Counted from the stretch's first letter, positions 50,510 through 59,590 are shown. The stretch: DNA of 64,000 nt from Natrinema pellirubrum DSM 15624 (GCF_000230735.2 NC_019963.1:1-64000); one strand, 5' to 3'. The notes: generated by a model from the letters alone, not told the origin. A program made the numbers and translations.

Positions 50510-52266
50510 GTTCGGTTTGTGAGTCCGAGCAGCGCCCCGTCGGACATGTAGTCGAAGCCGAAAACCAGGACTCCAACGGGGATGAACCAGAGAACCGTTA
50601 CGACGACGAGCTGGATGAGCGTCTGGAGGTCGGGGAAGTTCGCTGGTGTCTTCGTGACATCCTCCGACGCAGCGTAGGGCTGGTCAGTCCGCCACCAAGC
50701 GGTCGGGGTGTATTGGCCCCGAACGACAATCGCTGGGTCCGAGATGGTAACGACGGCCATCCCACTGCTGTTGAGCGCCGTGGTCTGGTTTCCGATGGTC
50801 AGGCGGCCGGTCGTGACAGCGTCGCCAGTTGCGCTCTCCGTAACCACCGCACGAACGACCGCGTGGGTCGCGTTTGTTTCAGTGACTGTCAGGGTGAGAT
50901 TCGTTTCGCGGACGGTCTGCTGCTCGGCGAGGGTGACTGTTCGCGATTGTCCGCGGACGATGCCATACACTGTGACTTCGCGGAGGGCACTCCCATCGAG
51001 GGTTGTGGAACTCAGCGCAATCGAATCTGCGTTCACGTACGGATCCGCAGACTCAAGGACGATGTTCGACGGCAGTGACGGCCCTGTCTGTTCGGTTCCC
51101 CACGTTTCCTCGATAGTGAGCGGGCGCTCACCATCGTCGGTCAGTTCAGTTGGTACGTACGGCGCTTGCCGGCTCGGGAACGCGTGAACTTGGACGGGGC
51201 GCACCGACGACTCAGCACGAGACGTGTTGGTCGCGGTGCTGGTGACCATCGTCTGCCAGCCGGATCGCCCGGCCGTGTAGAACCACCAGTTACTCCGGGC
51301 CCGAACGTCGCCGTCAACCGTGATCGACGACCACTCCGTGTTCGGATGGACGACCGCGCCGACCCGGTCTTCGTGGGCCTCGAACTGGACGCGTTTGCCA
51401 GTGATGTCCGAAAATTGATTGACAACGACGGACTGTGACGTCGACACCGTTTTCGACGCTTCGAGGGTTTCGATGTCGCGAGTCCAGTCGCCGTCACACC
51501 CGGATGTCGATGAGTTCCAGTCCGGACAGTCAAGCGTTATGTGGCGGAGCCGTACCGTGATATTAGCCTCGACGGTCAACTGCTGCGATTCCGAAAGATC
51601 GGTGTACTGGAGCGTGGCCTGATGTCCGCTCCCCGAGTCAATAGTTCTCCCATCAGCGGAGAGTTCAACGGACTCGATGCTCGTTCGCTCGATCGACCAG
51701 CGTTCTCGATGCGATCCGTTCGTATCATCTTGGGGGACGGCAACGCGGTGGTCACTGATCGTGCGGACCTGGCCGTCCGGGGCAATGTATCGCGTCGTTC
51801 CGTTCGCGTGATGGAGAATCGTCGACGGCTGAACGCCGAAGATGCTAACATACGCATCCTTGATGTACACACCGTCTTCGAGGAATGCACCGGCAGGATG
51901 GACCGAGGAACCTCGACCACCAGGGTTGTAATCTCCGAAATCGCCGCTGTTCCAGTTCGAAGCAGCCTGTGGTGGGCGAGCGAACGGGATGTCCGTTGAC
52001 CGGGCAAGCCGATGTGCGAACTCAGCCCGCGATGAGACGTTTGTGTCATCGAAATCGTCGACCGAGAGGTTGCCGTTGTCGACGTCTTCCGACCAGAGCC
52101 GCTGGAAGGTGCTGTTGTTCACGCCGTAGGCGGGCCCGTCGTCAGGAACAGAATCCCCGGGATCCGAGGGGGTGACTCCGTCCATCCCTCCGGCGACGAC
52201 AATTCCAGCGGTGCTACTCACGAGGAGGAGGGCAAGCACGGAGGCCATCGGGCGGGGGGCGTGCAT
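50506..52266 (-). CDS. Large secreted surface protein of the conjugation operon
   Basis: A 586-residue protein. A Sec signal (MASVLALLLVSSTAGIVVAG) is followed by a long beta-rich ectodomain with many N-glycosylation sequons (NNST, NLTL, NQTT, NTSR), and a C-terminal membrane helix (LIQLVVVTVLWFIPVGVLVF) with a short cytoplasmic tail. No known domain. Its place between pilin and lipoprotein suggests a role in cell-cell contact. Confidence 0.75.
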   Translation of the reverse strand: MHAPRPMASVLALLLVSSTAGIVVAGGMDGVTPSDPGDSVPDDGPAYGVNNSTFQRLWSEDVDNGNLSVDDFDDTNVSSRAEFAHRLARSTDIPFARPPQAASNWNSGDFGDYNPGGRGSSVHPAGAFLEDGVYIKDAYVSIFGVQPSTILHHANGTTRYIAPDGQVRTISDHRVAVPQDDTNGSHRERWSIERTSIESVELSADGRTIDSGSGHQATLQYTDLSESQQLTVEANITVRLRHITLDCPDWNSSTSGCDGDWTRDIETLEASKTVSTSQSVVVNQFSDITGKRVQFEAHEDRVGAVVHPNTEWSSITVDGDVRARSNWWFYTAGRSGWQTMVTSTATNTSRAESSVRPVQVHAFPSRQAPYVPTELTDDGERPLTIEETWGTEQTGPSLPSNIVLESADPYVNADSIALSSTTLDGSALREVTVYGIVRGQSRTVTLAEQQTVRETNLTLTVTETNATHAVVRAVVTESATGDAVTTGRLTIGNQTTALNSSGMAVVTISDPAIVVRGQYTPTAWWRTDQPYAASEDVTKTPANFPDLQTLIQLVVVTVLWFIPVGVLVFGFDYMSDGALLGLTNRT

Positions 52267-52317
52267 TCTATTCCTACGAGGGTCGCGGGGACAGTTCGCT
52301 GGCGATCCCAGATGGGG

Positions 52318-52803
52318 TTAGAAAGGCTTCACGCAGTCCGAGAAGCCAAAGCCCATCTGGCTGCCGACCTTGTCGATGAGTTCGGGCGAGACGAGCGCAA
52401 GGACGACGATGCCAAAACCGATACCGGACATGACGAGTTTTTCTTTGGCATCGTTCTTCTTCTCAGGGTTACCGCCGGCGCGCATATATGAAAGACCAGC
52501 TTTCCCAGTGTAGAAGCCGGTTGCAGGAAGACCGAGGCCAGCGACCGCGCCGAACACAAGGTCGATCCCGGTCGCGACGCCGGTGTTGCAGTACACGTCG
52601 CCGACCTGATTCTGGGCAGCGGCTGGACCGACAGCGACGACGAGGAACGCGAGCCCCATCGCGAGGGATACAACTCGCGGGGGAACACGGGTGAGGGTCG
52701 GTTTGAGATGGCTGCTGTCCGAGGACTCGGTCGGCTGGTCGTCGGTGGAGGGCGATTCAGTGGCCGTTGCATCGCTCGCCGGGTCAGGGGGTGAATTGTT
52801 CAT
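52318..52803 (-). CDS. VirB2/TrbC-like pilin candidate
   Basis: A 161-residue protein. A charged N-terminal stretch of about 45 residues precedes a signal-like helix (VVSLAMGLAFLVVAVGPAAA, predicted cleavage after AAA). The mature part has two hydrophobic helices (LVFGAVAGLGLPATGFYTGK and LVMSGIGFGIVVLALVSPEL) joined by a charged loop, the VirB2 pilin plan. Two Cys (YCNTG and DCVKPF) could form a disulfide. Confidence 0.72.
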   Translation of the reverse strand: MNNSPPDPASDATATESPSTDDQPTESSDSSHLKPTLTRVPPRVVSLAMGLAFLVVAVGPAAAQNQVGDVYCNTGVATGIDLVFGAVAGLGLPATGFYTGKAGLSYMRAGGNPEKKNDAKEKLVMSGIGFGIVVLALVSPELIDKVGSQMGFGFSDCVKPF

Positions 52804-52817
52804 GCGGGATTTGTCTG

Positions 52818-53087
52818 CTAGTCGGTGGAGGGATCTGTCTCGAGCAGGGCGTTTAGGTCATCGATGCTGGAGGTCTGTTCAAGAAGGTCTTCGAGGTCTC
52901 GACTGGTATCGGTGAGCGCCTCCTCGGCGAGTGTCGAGAGTTCGTCCCGATCGATGTCTCGATACGTCATCTGCTCGGTCAATGCTTCACGGAAGAGCCC
53001 GGATGCGTTGATGCCGGTCGCCCAGCTGAGGAATAAGGCATCGGCGGGCTTGATCGATACAGTAGTGTTGACAGTGTTCCGTGACAT
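52818..53087 (-). CDS. Ribbon-helix-helix regulator heading the conjugation operon
   Basis: An 89-residue protein. TTVSIKPADALFLSWATGIN then ASGLFREALTEQM has the strand-helix-helix form of RHH (CopG/Arc) regulators; an acidic helical tail follows. First gene of the leftward operon, so it probably autoregulates it. RHH proteins also act at plasmid transfer origins. Confidence 0.72.
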   Translation of the reverse strand: MSRNTVNTTVSIKPADALFLSWATGINASGLFREALTEQMTYRDIDRDELSTLAEEALTDTSRDLEDLLEQTSSIDDLNALLETDPSTD

Positions 53088-53142
53088 TTGTCAGCTGAGT
53101 ATGTGTGATTGACCGATATTGTGTGTTGTTCCGTGCTGTCAT

Positions 53143-53201
53143 ATATGCTTTTTGTGCGAGTTGAATACCGGTGAATAATACATACTCTCAGTTATATAAG
53201 A
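53143..53201 (-). promoter_or_regulatory. A+T-rich promoter region of the conjugation operon
   Basis: Two TATA-like boxes on the minus strand, TTATATAA (about 53194-53201) and CATATATG (about 53143-53150), lie 56-115 bases before the RHH start. The whole 53088-53326 gap is unusually A+T-rich. Confidence 0.5.
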
Positions 53202-53326
53202 AACACTACTGTGGTAGGTCTACAATAACATAATCGCAATACAGCAATACGAAGTGAATGACTCTAACTTCTGCGGGTTGGTCTACACAGTGAGATTAAG
53301 ACGCCGGAGGAGAAACCCGTCATACG

Positions 53327-53500
53327 ATGGATAGATGCGGTGACTGTGGCAGTGGAATCCTCGATGGCTATCGCTGCGAAAATTGCGGGAGTTTCACCTG
53401 TGAGGACTGTTTCGAATATCTCCCCACGAAGGGGCTAATCGTAACCAATCACAAATGCCCCCACTGTGACGAGTGGGCCGTGCTCGATCAATACGCGTAA
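53327..53500 (+). CDS. Small Cys-rich zinc-binding protein (57 residues)
   Basis: A 57-residue ORF, MDRCGDCGSG then RCENCGSFTCEDC and HKCPHCDEW, with four CxxC knuckles. It probably folds round two zinc ions, like small rubredoxin- or RING-type ribbons. GGAGG at about 53306-53310 lies 16 bases before the ATG. It diverges from the conjugation operon. Function unknown. Confidence 0.7.
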   Translation: MDRCGDCGSGILDGYRCENCGSFTCEDCFEYLPTKGLIVTNHKCPHCDEWAVLDQYA

Positions 53501-53548
53501 TACAGCTTAGACGCGCTCAAGTCACGGAGCTCCAGTACTGTACTCAAT

Positions 53549-54484
53549 TTAGTAGACTGCCAACGACCGAATCCCCGCTGGCACTTGTCCCGCATCGGTC
53601 CACATCCCATTGGCATCGCGGTTGATGAGTCTGCCGTCGTTCGTCCCTGCGAGTACAGTCCCGTCGATAGCCGTCCACGCGAGGACAACTTCCTCCGGTT
53701 CACCCGGATACGAGACCGCCTCTAACGACTCGCCGGAGTCCGTCGACTCGACCAGTATCCCGTCCGCACCGTTCTTCCCGCTCCACGTCCCTGGCGAGCT
53801 TCGTGCTGCCGCTGCGTAGAGCCGGCCATCGAGTGCGAAAGCCTCGCGGAAGTACCGATGATCGAGGTCCGTATCGAGGCGCGTCCAGGACTGACCTGTG
53901 TCGCGTGTTCGGTAGAGGCCATCACCGGTCGACGCGACGTACTCGTCGGGGCCCAGGATGAGAACGTGATGGACGTCGTCGTGGACGCCTTCGCGACGCT
54001 CGGTCCAGGTTGCTCCGCTGTCGTCGCTGATGTGGACGCCGCCGACCTCGACACCGGCGACCACGCGGTCGGGTGTCTCGGGATGCACACCGAGACTCCG
54101 GATGTGGGCCTCGTTGCGGTGGCGCGGCGTATGCCACTGGTCACGGGACGGAAGGTCCTGAAAGCCCTCGAGTTCGGCCCACGAATCGCCGTCATCGGTC
54201 GACACGTAGAGATGCGCCGGGTGAGTTCCCGCATAGAGGCGCTCACCATCTGCACTCGCGACGACCGAGTAGACTTCCTCACGTGGAATACCTAGATTTT
54301 CCCACGTCTGGCCGTCGTCCACGGAGCGGTACAGTCCTGACTCCGACGCGGCGAACACACCGTCCACGGCGGGGAACGTGCAGATACGGGGGGTGTCACC
54401 GCTGTCGAGAACCTGGTTGGCGTCCTCGACGGGGACTGCTGCTGTGCGGTAGACACCGTCTCGAGTGCCGACGAGAATTGTCAT
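53549..54484 (-). CDS. BNR/VPS10-like beta-propeller protein
   Basis: A 311-residue protein of repeated blades with Asp-box motifs: SVDDGQTWENL, STDDGDSWAEL, SDDSGATWTER, TRDTGQSWTRL and STDSGESLEAV. This is the sialidase/VPS10-type propeller; no signal peptide is seen, so it is probably cytoplasmic. I start at MTILVGTRDG (54484). Operator copy 6 lies 53 bases upstream. The function of such propellers in haloarchaea is unknown. Confidence 0.85.
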   Translation of the reverse strand: MTILVGTRDGVYRTAAVPVEDANQVLDSGDTPRICTFPAVDGVFAASESGLYRSVDDGQTWENLGIPREEVYSVVASADGERLYAGTHPAHLYVSTDDGDSWAELEGFQDLPSRDQWHTPRHRNEAHIRSLGVHPETPDRVVAGVEVGGVHISDDSGATWTERREGVHDDVHHVLILGPDEYVASTGDGLYRTRDTGQSWTRLDTDLDHRYFREAFALDGRLYAAAARSSPGTWSGKNGADGILVESTDSGESLEAVSYPGEPEEVVLAWTAIDGTVLAGTNDGRLINRDANGMWTDAGQVPAGIRSLAVY

Positions 54485-54536
54485 GGTGGGAGTACGTCCG
54501 CTGTCTGAATAACCCTCGGGGTGAGCCAGGTAGGGC

Positions 54537-54578
54537 TTAACCAACAAACCGTGAGATTCTACCGAATCTGTTGGTTAA
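54537..54578 (-). promoter_or_regulatory. Inverted-repeat operator, copy 6
   Basis: TTAACCAACA at 54537-54546 and TGTTGGTTAA at 54569-54578, with a 22-base spacer. It is the only copy outside the 2-26 kb block. Confidence 0.85.
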
Positions 54579-54599
54579 GTCTTTGCCGTCAAAACTGTG

Positions 54600-54881
54600 C
54601 TACTCAAGGTCCACGATGTCTCCACTACCGTCATCGAGAGGGTCACGAACCTCTGTGAGGCGTCGCTGCCCTTCCTCGTAGAGATCTCCTCATTCGTCAC
54701 GGTCGCATTCAGTCGTATCGTGCCGATCGATGATCTCGTCGATGCGTTCCAGTCGCTCTGTGATCTCGGCGTCTTTCGCCATCCTCAGAGCATACCCAGT
54801 CAGAGGCCCGTAATGATGAGTAGAAACAGCACGAGGATGAGTTTCGACTACTTGCCGTTCGGTATCCGGTGCGTCCGCCAT
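54600..54881 (-). pseudogene. Small helical protein gene interrupted by an in-frame TGA
   Basis: Translation from the ATG at 54881 gives 63 residues (GPLTGYALRMAKDAEITERL, then IDEIIDRHD) to a TGA at 54690-54692. The same frame stays open for another 29 codons with typical acidic residues (GDLYEEGQRRLTEVRDPLDD) to a TAG at 54600. Either the gene is truncated by a nonsense mutation or the short product is the real one. Function unknown. Confidence 0.5.
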
Positions 54882-54956
54882 CTCCCTTTCCTAACTTCTG
54901 AACAGGAATCTCAAAAAGCTACGTTCGAGTGCCGGGGTTGGCTGCGTTACGCAGGC

Positions 54957-55124
54957 CTACAGGTCGCGGGGCTGGACCGTCTTCCGGTCGTTGGCCTCAG
55001 CACGCTCTGCGGCGTCGTCGAGCAGTTCGGCGACCTCTTCGTTGAGGGCGTCGTAGAAATCTGCCGAGACGTTGTGGTCCGAGAGTGCGTCCTTCACGGC
55101 TGCTTTGACGATGAGGTCAGACAT
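54957..55124 (-). CDS. DUF1931-type histone-fold protein (55 residues)
   Basis: A 55-residue ORF: MSDLIVKAAVKDALSDHNVS, then DFYDALNEEVAELLDDAAE and ANDRKTVQPRDL. The helix-long helix-short strand pattern and the closing KTVQPRDL are those of archaeal DUF1931 histone-like proteins. It should dimerise and bind DNA or act as a small transcription factor. Confidence 0.85.
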   Translation of the reverse strand: MSDLIVKAAVKDALSDHNVSADFYDALNEEVAELLDDAAERAEANDRKTVQPRDL

Positions 55125-55258
55125 TCCATCGCGGACTTCTCTTGTCCACCAGATAAAGGTTCGAAGTTCTCACGTAGTCTTCCTGGCCAGTCACGCCGAA
55201 TTCGCCTCTGAGTACCAGAGAGAACATATGCCACCCCTCAAAAATAGGGAACAGGCAG

Positions 55259-55555
55259 ATGCACGATCTAACTGGGTTCCAGCGGGATATCTTGTACGTA
55301 ACCACCGGGCTCGAGGAACCACATGGGCTCGCAATCAAGGACGAACTCGACGACTACTACGAGCAGGAGATCAATCATGGCCGCCTCTATCCGAATCTCG
55401 ACGATCTCGTCAATAAAGGACTGCTGGAGAAGGGTGAACTCGACAAGCGGACGAACGTGTATACGGTCACGCAACGGGGATTACGGGAAATCGAGGCGCG
55501 ACGTGAGTGGGAAAGTCAGTATTTAGAAGATGTGAACGCACCCACTCCGTCGTAG
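55259..55555 (+). CDS. PadR-family regulator
   Basis: A 98-residue winged-helix regulator: LTGFQRDILYVTTGLEEPHG, then INHGRLYPNLDDLVNKGLLE and YTVTQRGLREIEARREWE. This is the haloarchaeal PadR form. It diverges from the histone-fold gene and precedes the Fic/Doc-like gene by 53 bases; target unknown. Confidence 0.9.
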   Translation: MHDLTGFQRDILYVTTGLEEPHGLAIKDELDDYYEQEINHGRLYPNLDDLVNKGLLEKGELDKRTNVYTVTQRGLREIEARREWESQYLEDVNAPTPS

Positions 55556-55608
55556 AATCATTATAAAAACGGGACTGCTTTACCCACTTCCCACGAATCC
55601 ACAGTAAG

Positions 55609-56496
55609 ATGGCTTGGCTCGTCTTCTATCACCACCCCCAGGCCGAGAATTTCTCACTCAAATATAGCTCGGCATCGGTGGCAGAAATCCTGTCTCAGCG
55701 AGAGCAATCCGGCGAGTCGACAAAGCTCATCGGGTACCCCTTCGAAGCTCCAGTCTATGTGCTCTACGAAGGCGATTCAGAGATCGAATCAGCCCAAGAT
55801 ATCGACTTCGATCAGGAATGGCTGAGCGACCGTATTCGTGACCTCCCCCGTGCTGGGCAGGTTGTCGCATTCCGATTAGTAGAGTTGCTCGAAGCCGCGG
55901 TCGATGTTCGAGATGAGGATGAGTTCCGGCTCTACAAGGAGTTCGAACCGCAAAAGATCCAGCAGGCACTCGATCACGTCTCCTGGGGAGCACCACTTCC
56001 GACCGTCGCTGGAGAGGTGATGGCGAATTTGATCCTCCGACATTCCCTCCCGAATGCGAATCATCGAACTAGCATCGCGATGCTGCAGTTCTGTATTGAG
56101 AGTGTGGACCCGGATTTTGAGATGCCACGAACGCACGTCGACGACGATACCTGGCGAGAGTGGGTTGATCCCTATATCGTCGATTCCAAGCGGCTCATCA
56201 CGGTCCGCCGGAACAATCTCCGTTTCAAGCAGCTCGAAGAGTTGGACGTCGACCTCGTCGAACGGAAAGACGGGATTCAAATCCGATTAGCCGAGTTCGA
56301 GCTTGATATGCACTGGCGAGAAGCCCTCTCAGAATACGCTGAGCAGCACGAATCCCACTGTACGGACTTCGCGCAGGCGGTTCTCGAACGAGCAGAACGG
56401 GACGATCTGCTCGACCGTCAAGGACCCACGAAACAAGAGTTCATCACGTATCTGGAGGCCGGGCTCGTCGAACGGGACTTCAGAGAAATGTTCTGA
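55609..56496 (+). CDS. Divergent Fic/Doc-like protein
   Basis: A 295-residue protein. LILRHSLPNANHRTSIAMLQ (141-160) matches the Doc/Fic core HxFxxANxRT with His145, Asn151, Arg153 and Thr154; the usual Phe/Pro positions are changed. Fic/Doc enzymes transfer AMP or phosphate to Ser/Thr/Tyr of targets, often as toxins. The N-terminal 110 residues and the C-terminal 100 are unrecognised. A TTATAAAAA box at about 55561-55569 precedes it. Whether it is active is uncertain. Confidence 0.6.
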   Translation: MAWLVFYHHPQAENFSLKYSSASVAEILSQREQSGESTKLIGYPFEAPVYVLYEGDSEIESAQDIDFDQEWLSDRIRDLPRAGQVVAFRLVELLEAAVDVRDEDEFRLYKEFEPQKIQQALDHVSWGAPLPTVAGEVMANLILRHSLPNANHRTSIAMLQFCIESVDPDFEMPRTHVDDDTWREWVDPYIVDSKRLITVRRNNLRFKQLEELDVDLVERKDGIQIRLAEFELDMHWREALSEYAEQHESHCTDFAQAVLERAERDDLLDRQGPTKQEFITYLEAGLVERDFREMF

Positions 56497-56601
56497 TCAG
56501 TCGCGAAGCTCGGCGACCGACTGTCCGACCTCGCGAACGTGTTCACTTCGCTCGAGGTCGAGTTCCTCGGCGAGGTAGTCAACCGTCTCTTCGAGGCTCA
56601 T
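56497..56601 (-). CDS. Very small acidic protein (34 residues)
   Basis: A 34-residue helical peptide, MSLEETVDYLAEELDLERSE and then HVREVGQSVAELRD. Its ATG at 56601 is preceded by TTTATA (56626-56631 on the minus strand) at about 28 bases, the leaderless promoter spacing. It converges on the Fic/Doc-like gene. Function unknown; perhaps an independent small regulator. Confidence 0.55.
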   Translation of the reverse strand: MSLEETVDYLAEELDLERSEHVREVGQSVAELRD

Positions 56602-56817
56602 ATCGGAATGAAGTCCGTCTAACGGTATAAACCTAGTGCTGGCGCAACAATGTCGCCCATCAGAGGAAGCGTCTGTGTATACCAAACTTCGCACCCCTCG
56701 GGATAACTGTGGAATCGGTGACCGCATAGCGATACCCACCGAAATCACGCAGTGTCGCCATTTGCTGTCCATTAACCGAACTCAATTGAAAGAAGCTCCG
56801 AAGCGATCGGGAGCGTT

Positions 56818-59100
56818 TCAGTCTGCAGGTTGTGCGTCAGTCGCTGGTGTCCCGCTTGGAAGCTCGGGGATGGACAGGTCCACGCGGCGGAGCAGCTGAG
56901 CGTTGATCGCGACGATTACTGTACTCAACGACATCAGAAGTGCACCCACAGCGGGGGACAGCAGAATCCCAATCGGTGCCAACACGCCTGCTGCGAGCGG
57001 AATCGCGAAGACGTTGTAGCCGGCGGCCCAGACGATGTTCTCCTGCATCTTCCGGTAGCTCGCCTTACTGAGCTTCACCAGCCGAACGACGTCCATCGGG
57101 TTGTTCTGCACGAGAATAACGTCGGCCGACTGGACCGCGACGTCGGTGCCACTCCCGATCGCAATGCCGACGTCGGCTCGCGTCAGCGCCGGCGCGTCGT
57201 TGACGCCGTCGCCGACCATCCCCACGAGTTTGCCCTGGTCCTGGAGTTCCTGGACTTTCTCGTCCTTGTCTTGGGGTAGGACCTCCGCGAACACCGTGTC
57301 GATGCCCAGTTCGTCGGCGACAGCGTTGGCGACGTCCTGGGAGTCCCCAGTCAGCATCGCCACCTCGATGCCCAGATCGTGGAGGGCGTCGACGACGCGG
57401 AAACTCTCCTCGCGGATCACGTCGGCCATCGCGAAGGCGGCGATCAGCTCTCCGTCACGAACGAGATACACCACAGTCTGGGCGTTCTGACCGGCCTCGT
57501 CAGCGAAGTGCTGGAGATGGTCGGGAATTTCGCTATCGAGTTGGGCCAACAGGTTCGGGCCACCGACGTACACCTCGTTTCCGTCGACATTCGCCCGGAC
57601 ACCCTTGCCTTTAATCGCCTCGAAGGCTGTCGCGTCAGGAGTAGTTACATCTCGCTCGTCGGCGGCCTCACGGATCGCTCGGGCGATCATGTGTTCGGAG
57701 TCACTCTCGACGGCTGCCGCCAGCCCGAGCGCGTCGTCCTCGTCAACGCCGTCGACGGTCGCCATATCCACGACGCCGTGTTCACCCTCAGTAAGCGTCC
57801 CTGTCTTGTCGAAGATGATGGCATCCAAGTTCCGCGCGTCCTCCATCGCAATTCGGTCGCGGACGAGCATCCCGTTGCGCGCTGCAAGTGAGGTGTTGAT
57901 CGCGACGACCAGCGGGATGGCGAGCCCGAGGGCGTGTGGGCAGGCGATGACGAGCACCGTCACGACTCGCTCGATGACCGTCGCGTCGAACGAGACTGCG
58001 ACCGTCCACGCAATCGCGGTCACGACTGCCGCCCCGAGCGCGACGTAGAACAGCCAGCCGGCCGCCCGGTCGGCCAACACTTGCGTCTTGGACTTGCTCT
58101 GTTGAGCTTCCTCGACGAGGCGCATGATGCCCGCGAGTGTTGTCTCCTCGCCCGTCGCACCGACGCGAACACGGAGACTCCCGTCGCCGTTGATGGTGCC
58201 GCCGATGACCTCGTCGCCAGGCTCTTTCGAGACGGGCTTGGACTCGCCGGTGATCATCGACTCGTTGACGTCGGAGTCACCCTCCTCGACGGTGCCGTCA
58301 GCAGGGACACTCGCGCCCGGCCGGACGAGCACGAGATCGCCTTCCGAGAGCTCACTGACGGGAACTTCTTCGGTCTCCCCGTCGTCGGTGATACGCTCGG
58401 CGGTGTCTGGCATCAGTTTCGCCAGTTCGTCGAGCGCGCTGGAGGCCCGCCGGACCGACCGCATCTCGATCCAGTGGCCCAGCAGCATGATGTCGATCAG
58501 CGTGACGAGCTCCCAGAAGAACGCCGACTGTGTGGGGAAAATCACGCTCGCGAGGCTGTAGACAAACGCGACGGTGATCGCCATCGAGATCAACGTCATC
58601 ATCCCCGGCGACCGGTCTTTCAGCTCCGGGAGTGCCATCTGGAGGAATGGAACGCCACCGTACGCGAAGACGATGACCGCGAAGACGGGGTTGATCCACT
58701 CGCTGCCCGGGAATACAGGGACGGAGAAGCCGAGCCACTCCTGTAGCATTTCGCTGTACAGGAGAACGGGAATCGACAGGAGCGTCGAAACGAAGAAACG
58801 CCGCCGGAACATCTGCTCGTGGCCCTCGTGCATCCCGCCATGGCCCTCACCGTGTCCCTCGTGGGAACCGTGGCCGTGCCCGTCGCCCTCGTGTCCGGCG
58901 TGTTCGTGCTGCTCGTGGGACGCCATCTCACCTGCCGCAGCAGGGTGAGCTTCCTCCTCTAGTAGCTCCTGTTCTACCCCTTCCTCGTCAGATTCCGCGA
59001 CCGCTTCATCGTGCTCACCGTGTTCGTGCTGGTGACTGGTGGTGTCCGGCTGGTCCTCTCCTCCCGGGGAATTCTCAGTTGTATCTTTGTGGTCGTCCAT
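56818..59100 (-). CDS. copB: CopB-type copper/silver P1B ATPase
   Basis: A 760-residue exporter. The N-terminal 95 residues are a His-rich metal-binding tail ([24 protein letters not shown]) instead of an HMA domain. [10 protein letters not shown] is the actuator, [20 protein letters not shown] holds the CPH signature of the CopB branch, [10 protein letters not shown] is the phosphorylation site, and [12 protein letters not shown] the hinge. The usual SEHP is SEHM here. It exports copper (or silver). A CopZ-like chaperone lies just upstream. Confidence 0.93.
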   Translation of the reverse strand: MDDHKDTTENSPGGEDQPDTTSHQHEHGEHDEAVAESDEEGVEQELLEEEAHPAAAGEMASHEQHEHAGHEGDGHGHGSHEGHGEGHGGMHEGHEQMFRRRFFVSTLLSIPVLLYSEMLQEWLGFSVPVFPGSEWINPVFAVIVFAYGGVPFLQMALPELKDRSPGMMTLISMAITVAFVYSLASVIFPTQSAFFWELVTLIDIMLLGHWIEMRSVRRASSALDELAKLMPDTAERITDDGETEEVPVSELSEGDLVLVRPGASVPADGTVEEGDSDVNESMITGESKPVSKEPGDEVIGGTINGDGSLRVRVGATGEETTLAGIMRLVEEAQQSKSKTQVLADRAAGWLFYVALGAAVVTAIAWTVAVSFDATVIERVVTVLVIACPHALGLAIPLVVAINTSLAARNGMLVRDRIAMEDARNLDAIIFDKTGTLTEGEHGVVDMATVDGVDEDDALGLAAAVESDSEHMIARAIREAADERDVTTPDATAFEAIKGKGVRANVDGNEVYVGGPNLLAQLDSEIPDHLQHFADEAGQNAQTVVYLVRDGELIAAFAMADVIREESFRVVDALHDLGIEVAMLTGDSQDVANAVADELGIDTVFAEVLPQDKDEKVQELQDQGKLVGMVGDGVNDAPALTRADVGIAIGSGTDVAVQSADVILVQNNPMDVVRLVKLSKASYRKMQENIVWAAGYNVFAIPLAAGVLAPIGILLSPAVGALLMSLSTVIVAINAQLLRRVDLSIPELPSGTPATDAQPAD

Positions 59101-59246
59101 GAGTCATGTTCTCTATTGAGGTGGTTCCGCCGGCTTCCTGAATCTTCGGCCCTGAAACCGTACAGCAGGACCAGCGTAGACGAGCTCCGAAGACAACAGT
59201 TAGTCGTCGTCTCGAAGCGACTTGTGCTATCCGCAGCGCACGATAC

Positions 59247-59444
59247 TCAGGCGTGAGCGGTGTATCCCGCGTCTTCGACGGCCGCCACGAGGGCCGTGAC
59301 CTCTGCCTCACCGTCGACACTTGCCTGTTCACTCTCCCTGTCGACGGTCACGGAAGTTACGCCAGTGACCTCTTCAAGGGCCTCTTCGACCGTCTGCTCA
59401 CAGTGACCGCACGACATTCCTTCCACGGTGATGGTCGTCGTCAT
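59247..59444 (-). CDS. copZ: CopZ-like HMA-domain metallochaperone
   Basis: A 65-residue protein with the ferredoxin-like HMA fold. GMSCGHCEQTVEEAL holds the CxxC copper site; VTSVTVDRESEQASV and LVAAVEDAGYTAH complete the domain. It should deliver Cu(I) to the CopB ATPase, whose gene starts 146 bases downstream. Confidence 0.92.
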   Translation of the reverse strand: MTTTITVEGMSCGHCEQTVEEALEEVTGVTSVTVDRESEQASVDGEAEVTALVAAVEDAGYTAHA

Positions 59445-59590
59445 ACAGAGGTACATACGGCTCCCTCTCTTTAGCGGATTTCCCCTTCGATTATACTGGT
59501 CTCTTGGGGGTCAAACTTTAGATTCCAAGTGATACGTGCAGCCGCAACGAACCAAATCTCAGATTCAGCAACTGATGATGGCGGGAAGAC

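Noticed and set aside
2225-54578. Treating the TTAACCAACA repeats as transposon ends
   Set aside because: Paired arms are only 21-22 bases apart, always just before genes, and enclose no gene; target-site duplications are not seen.
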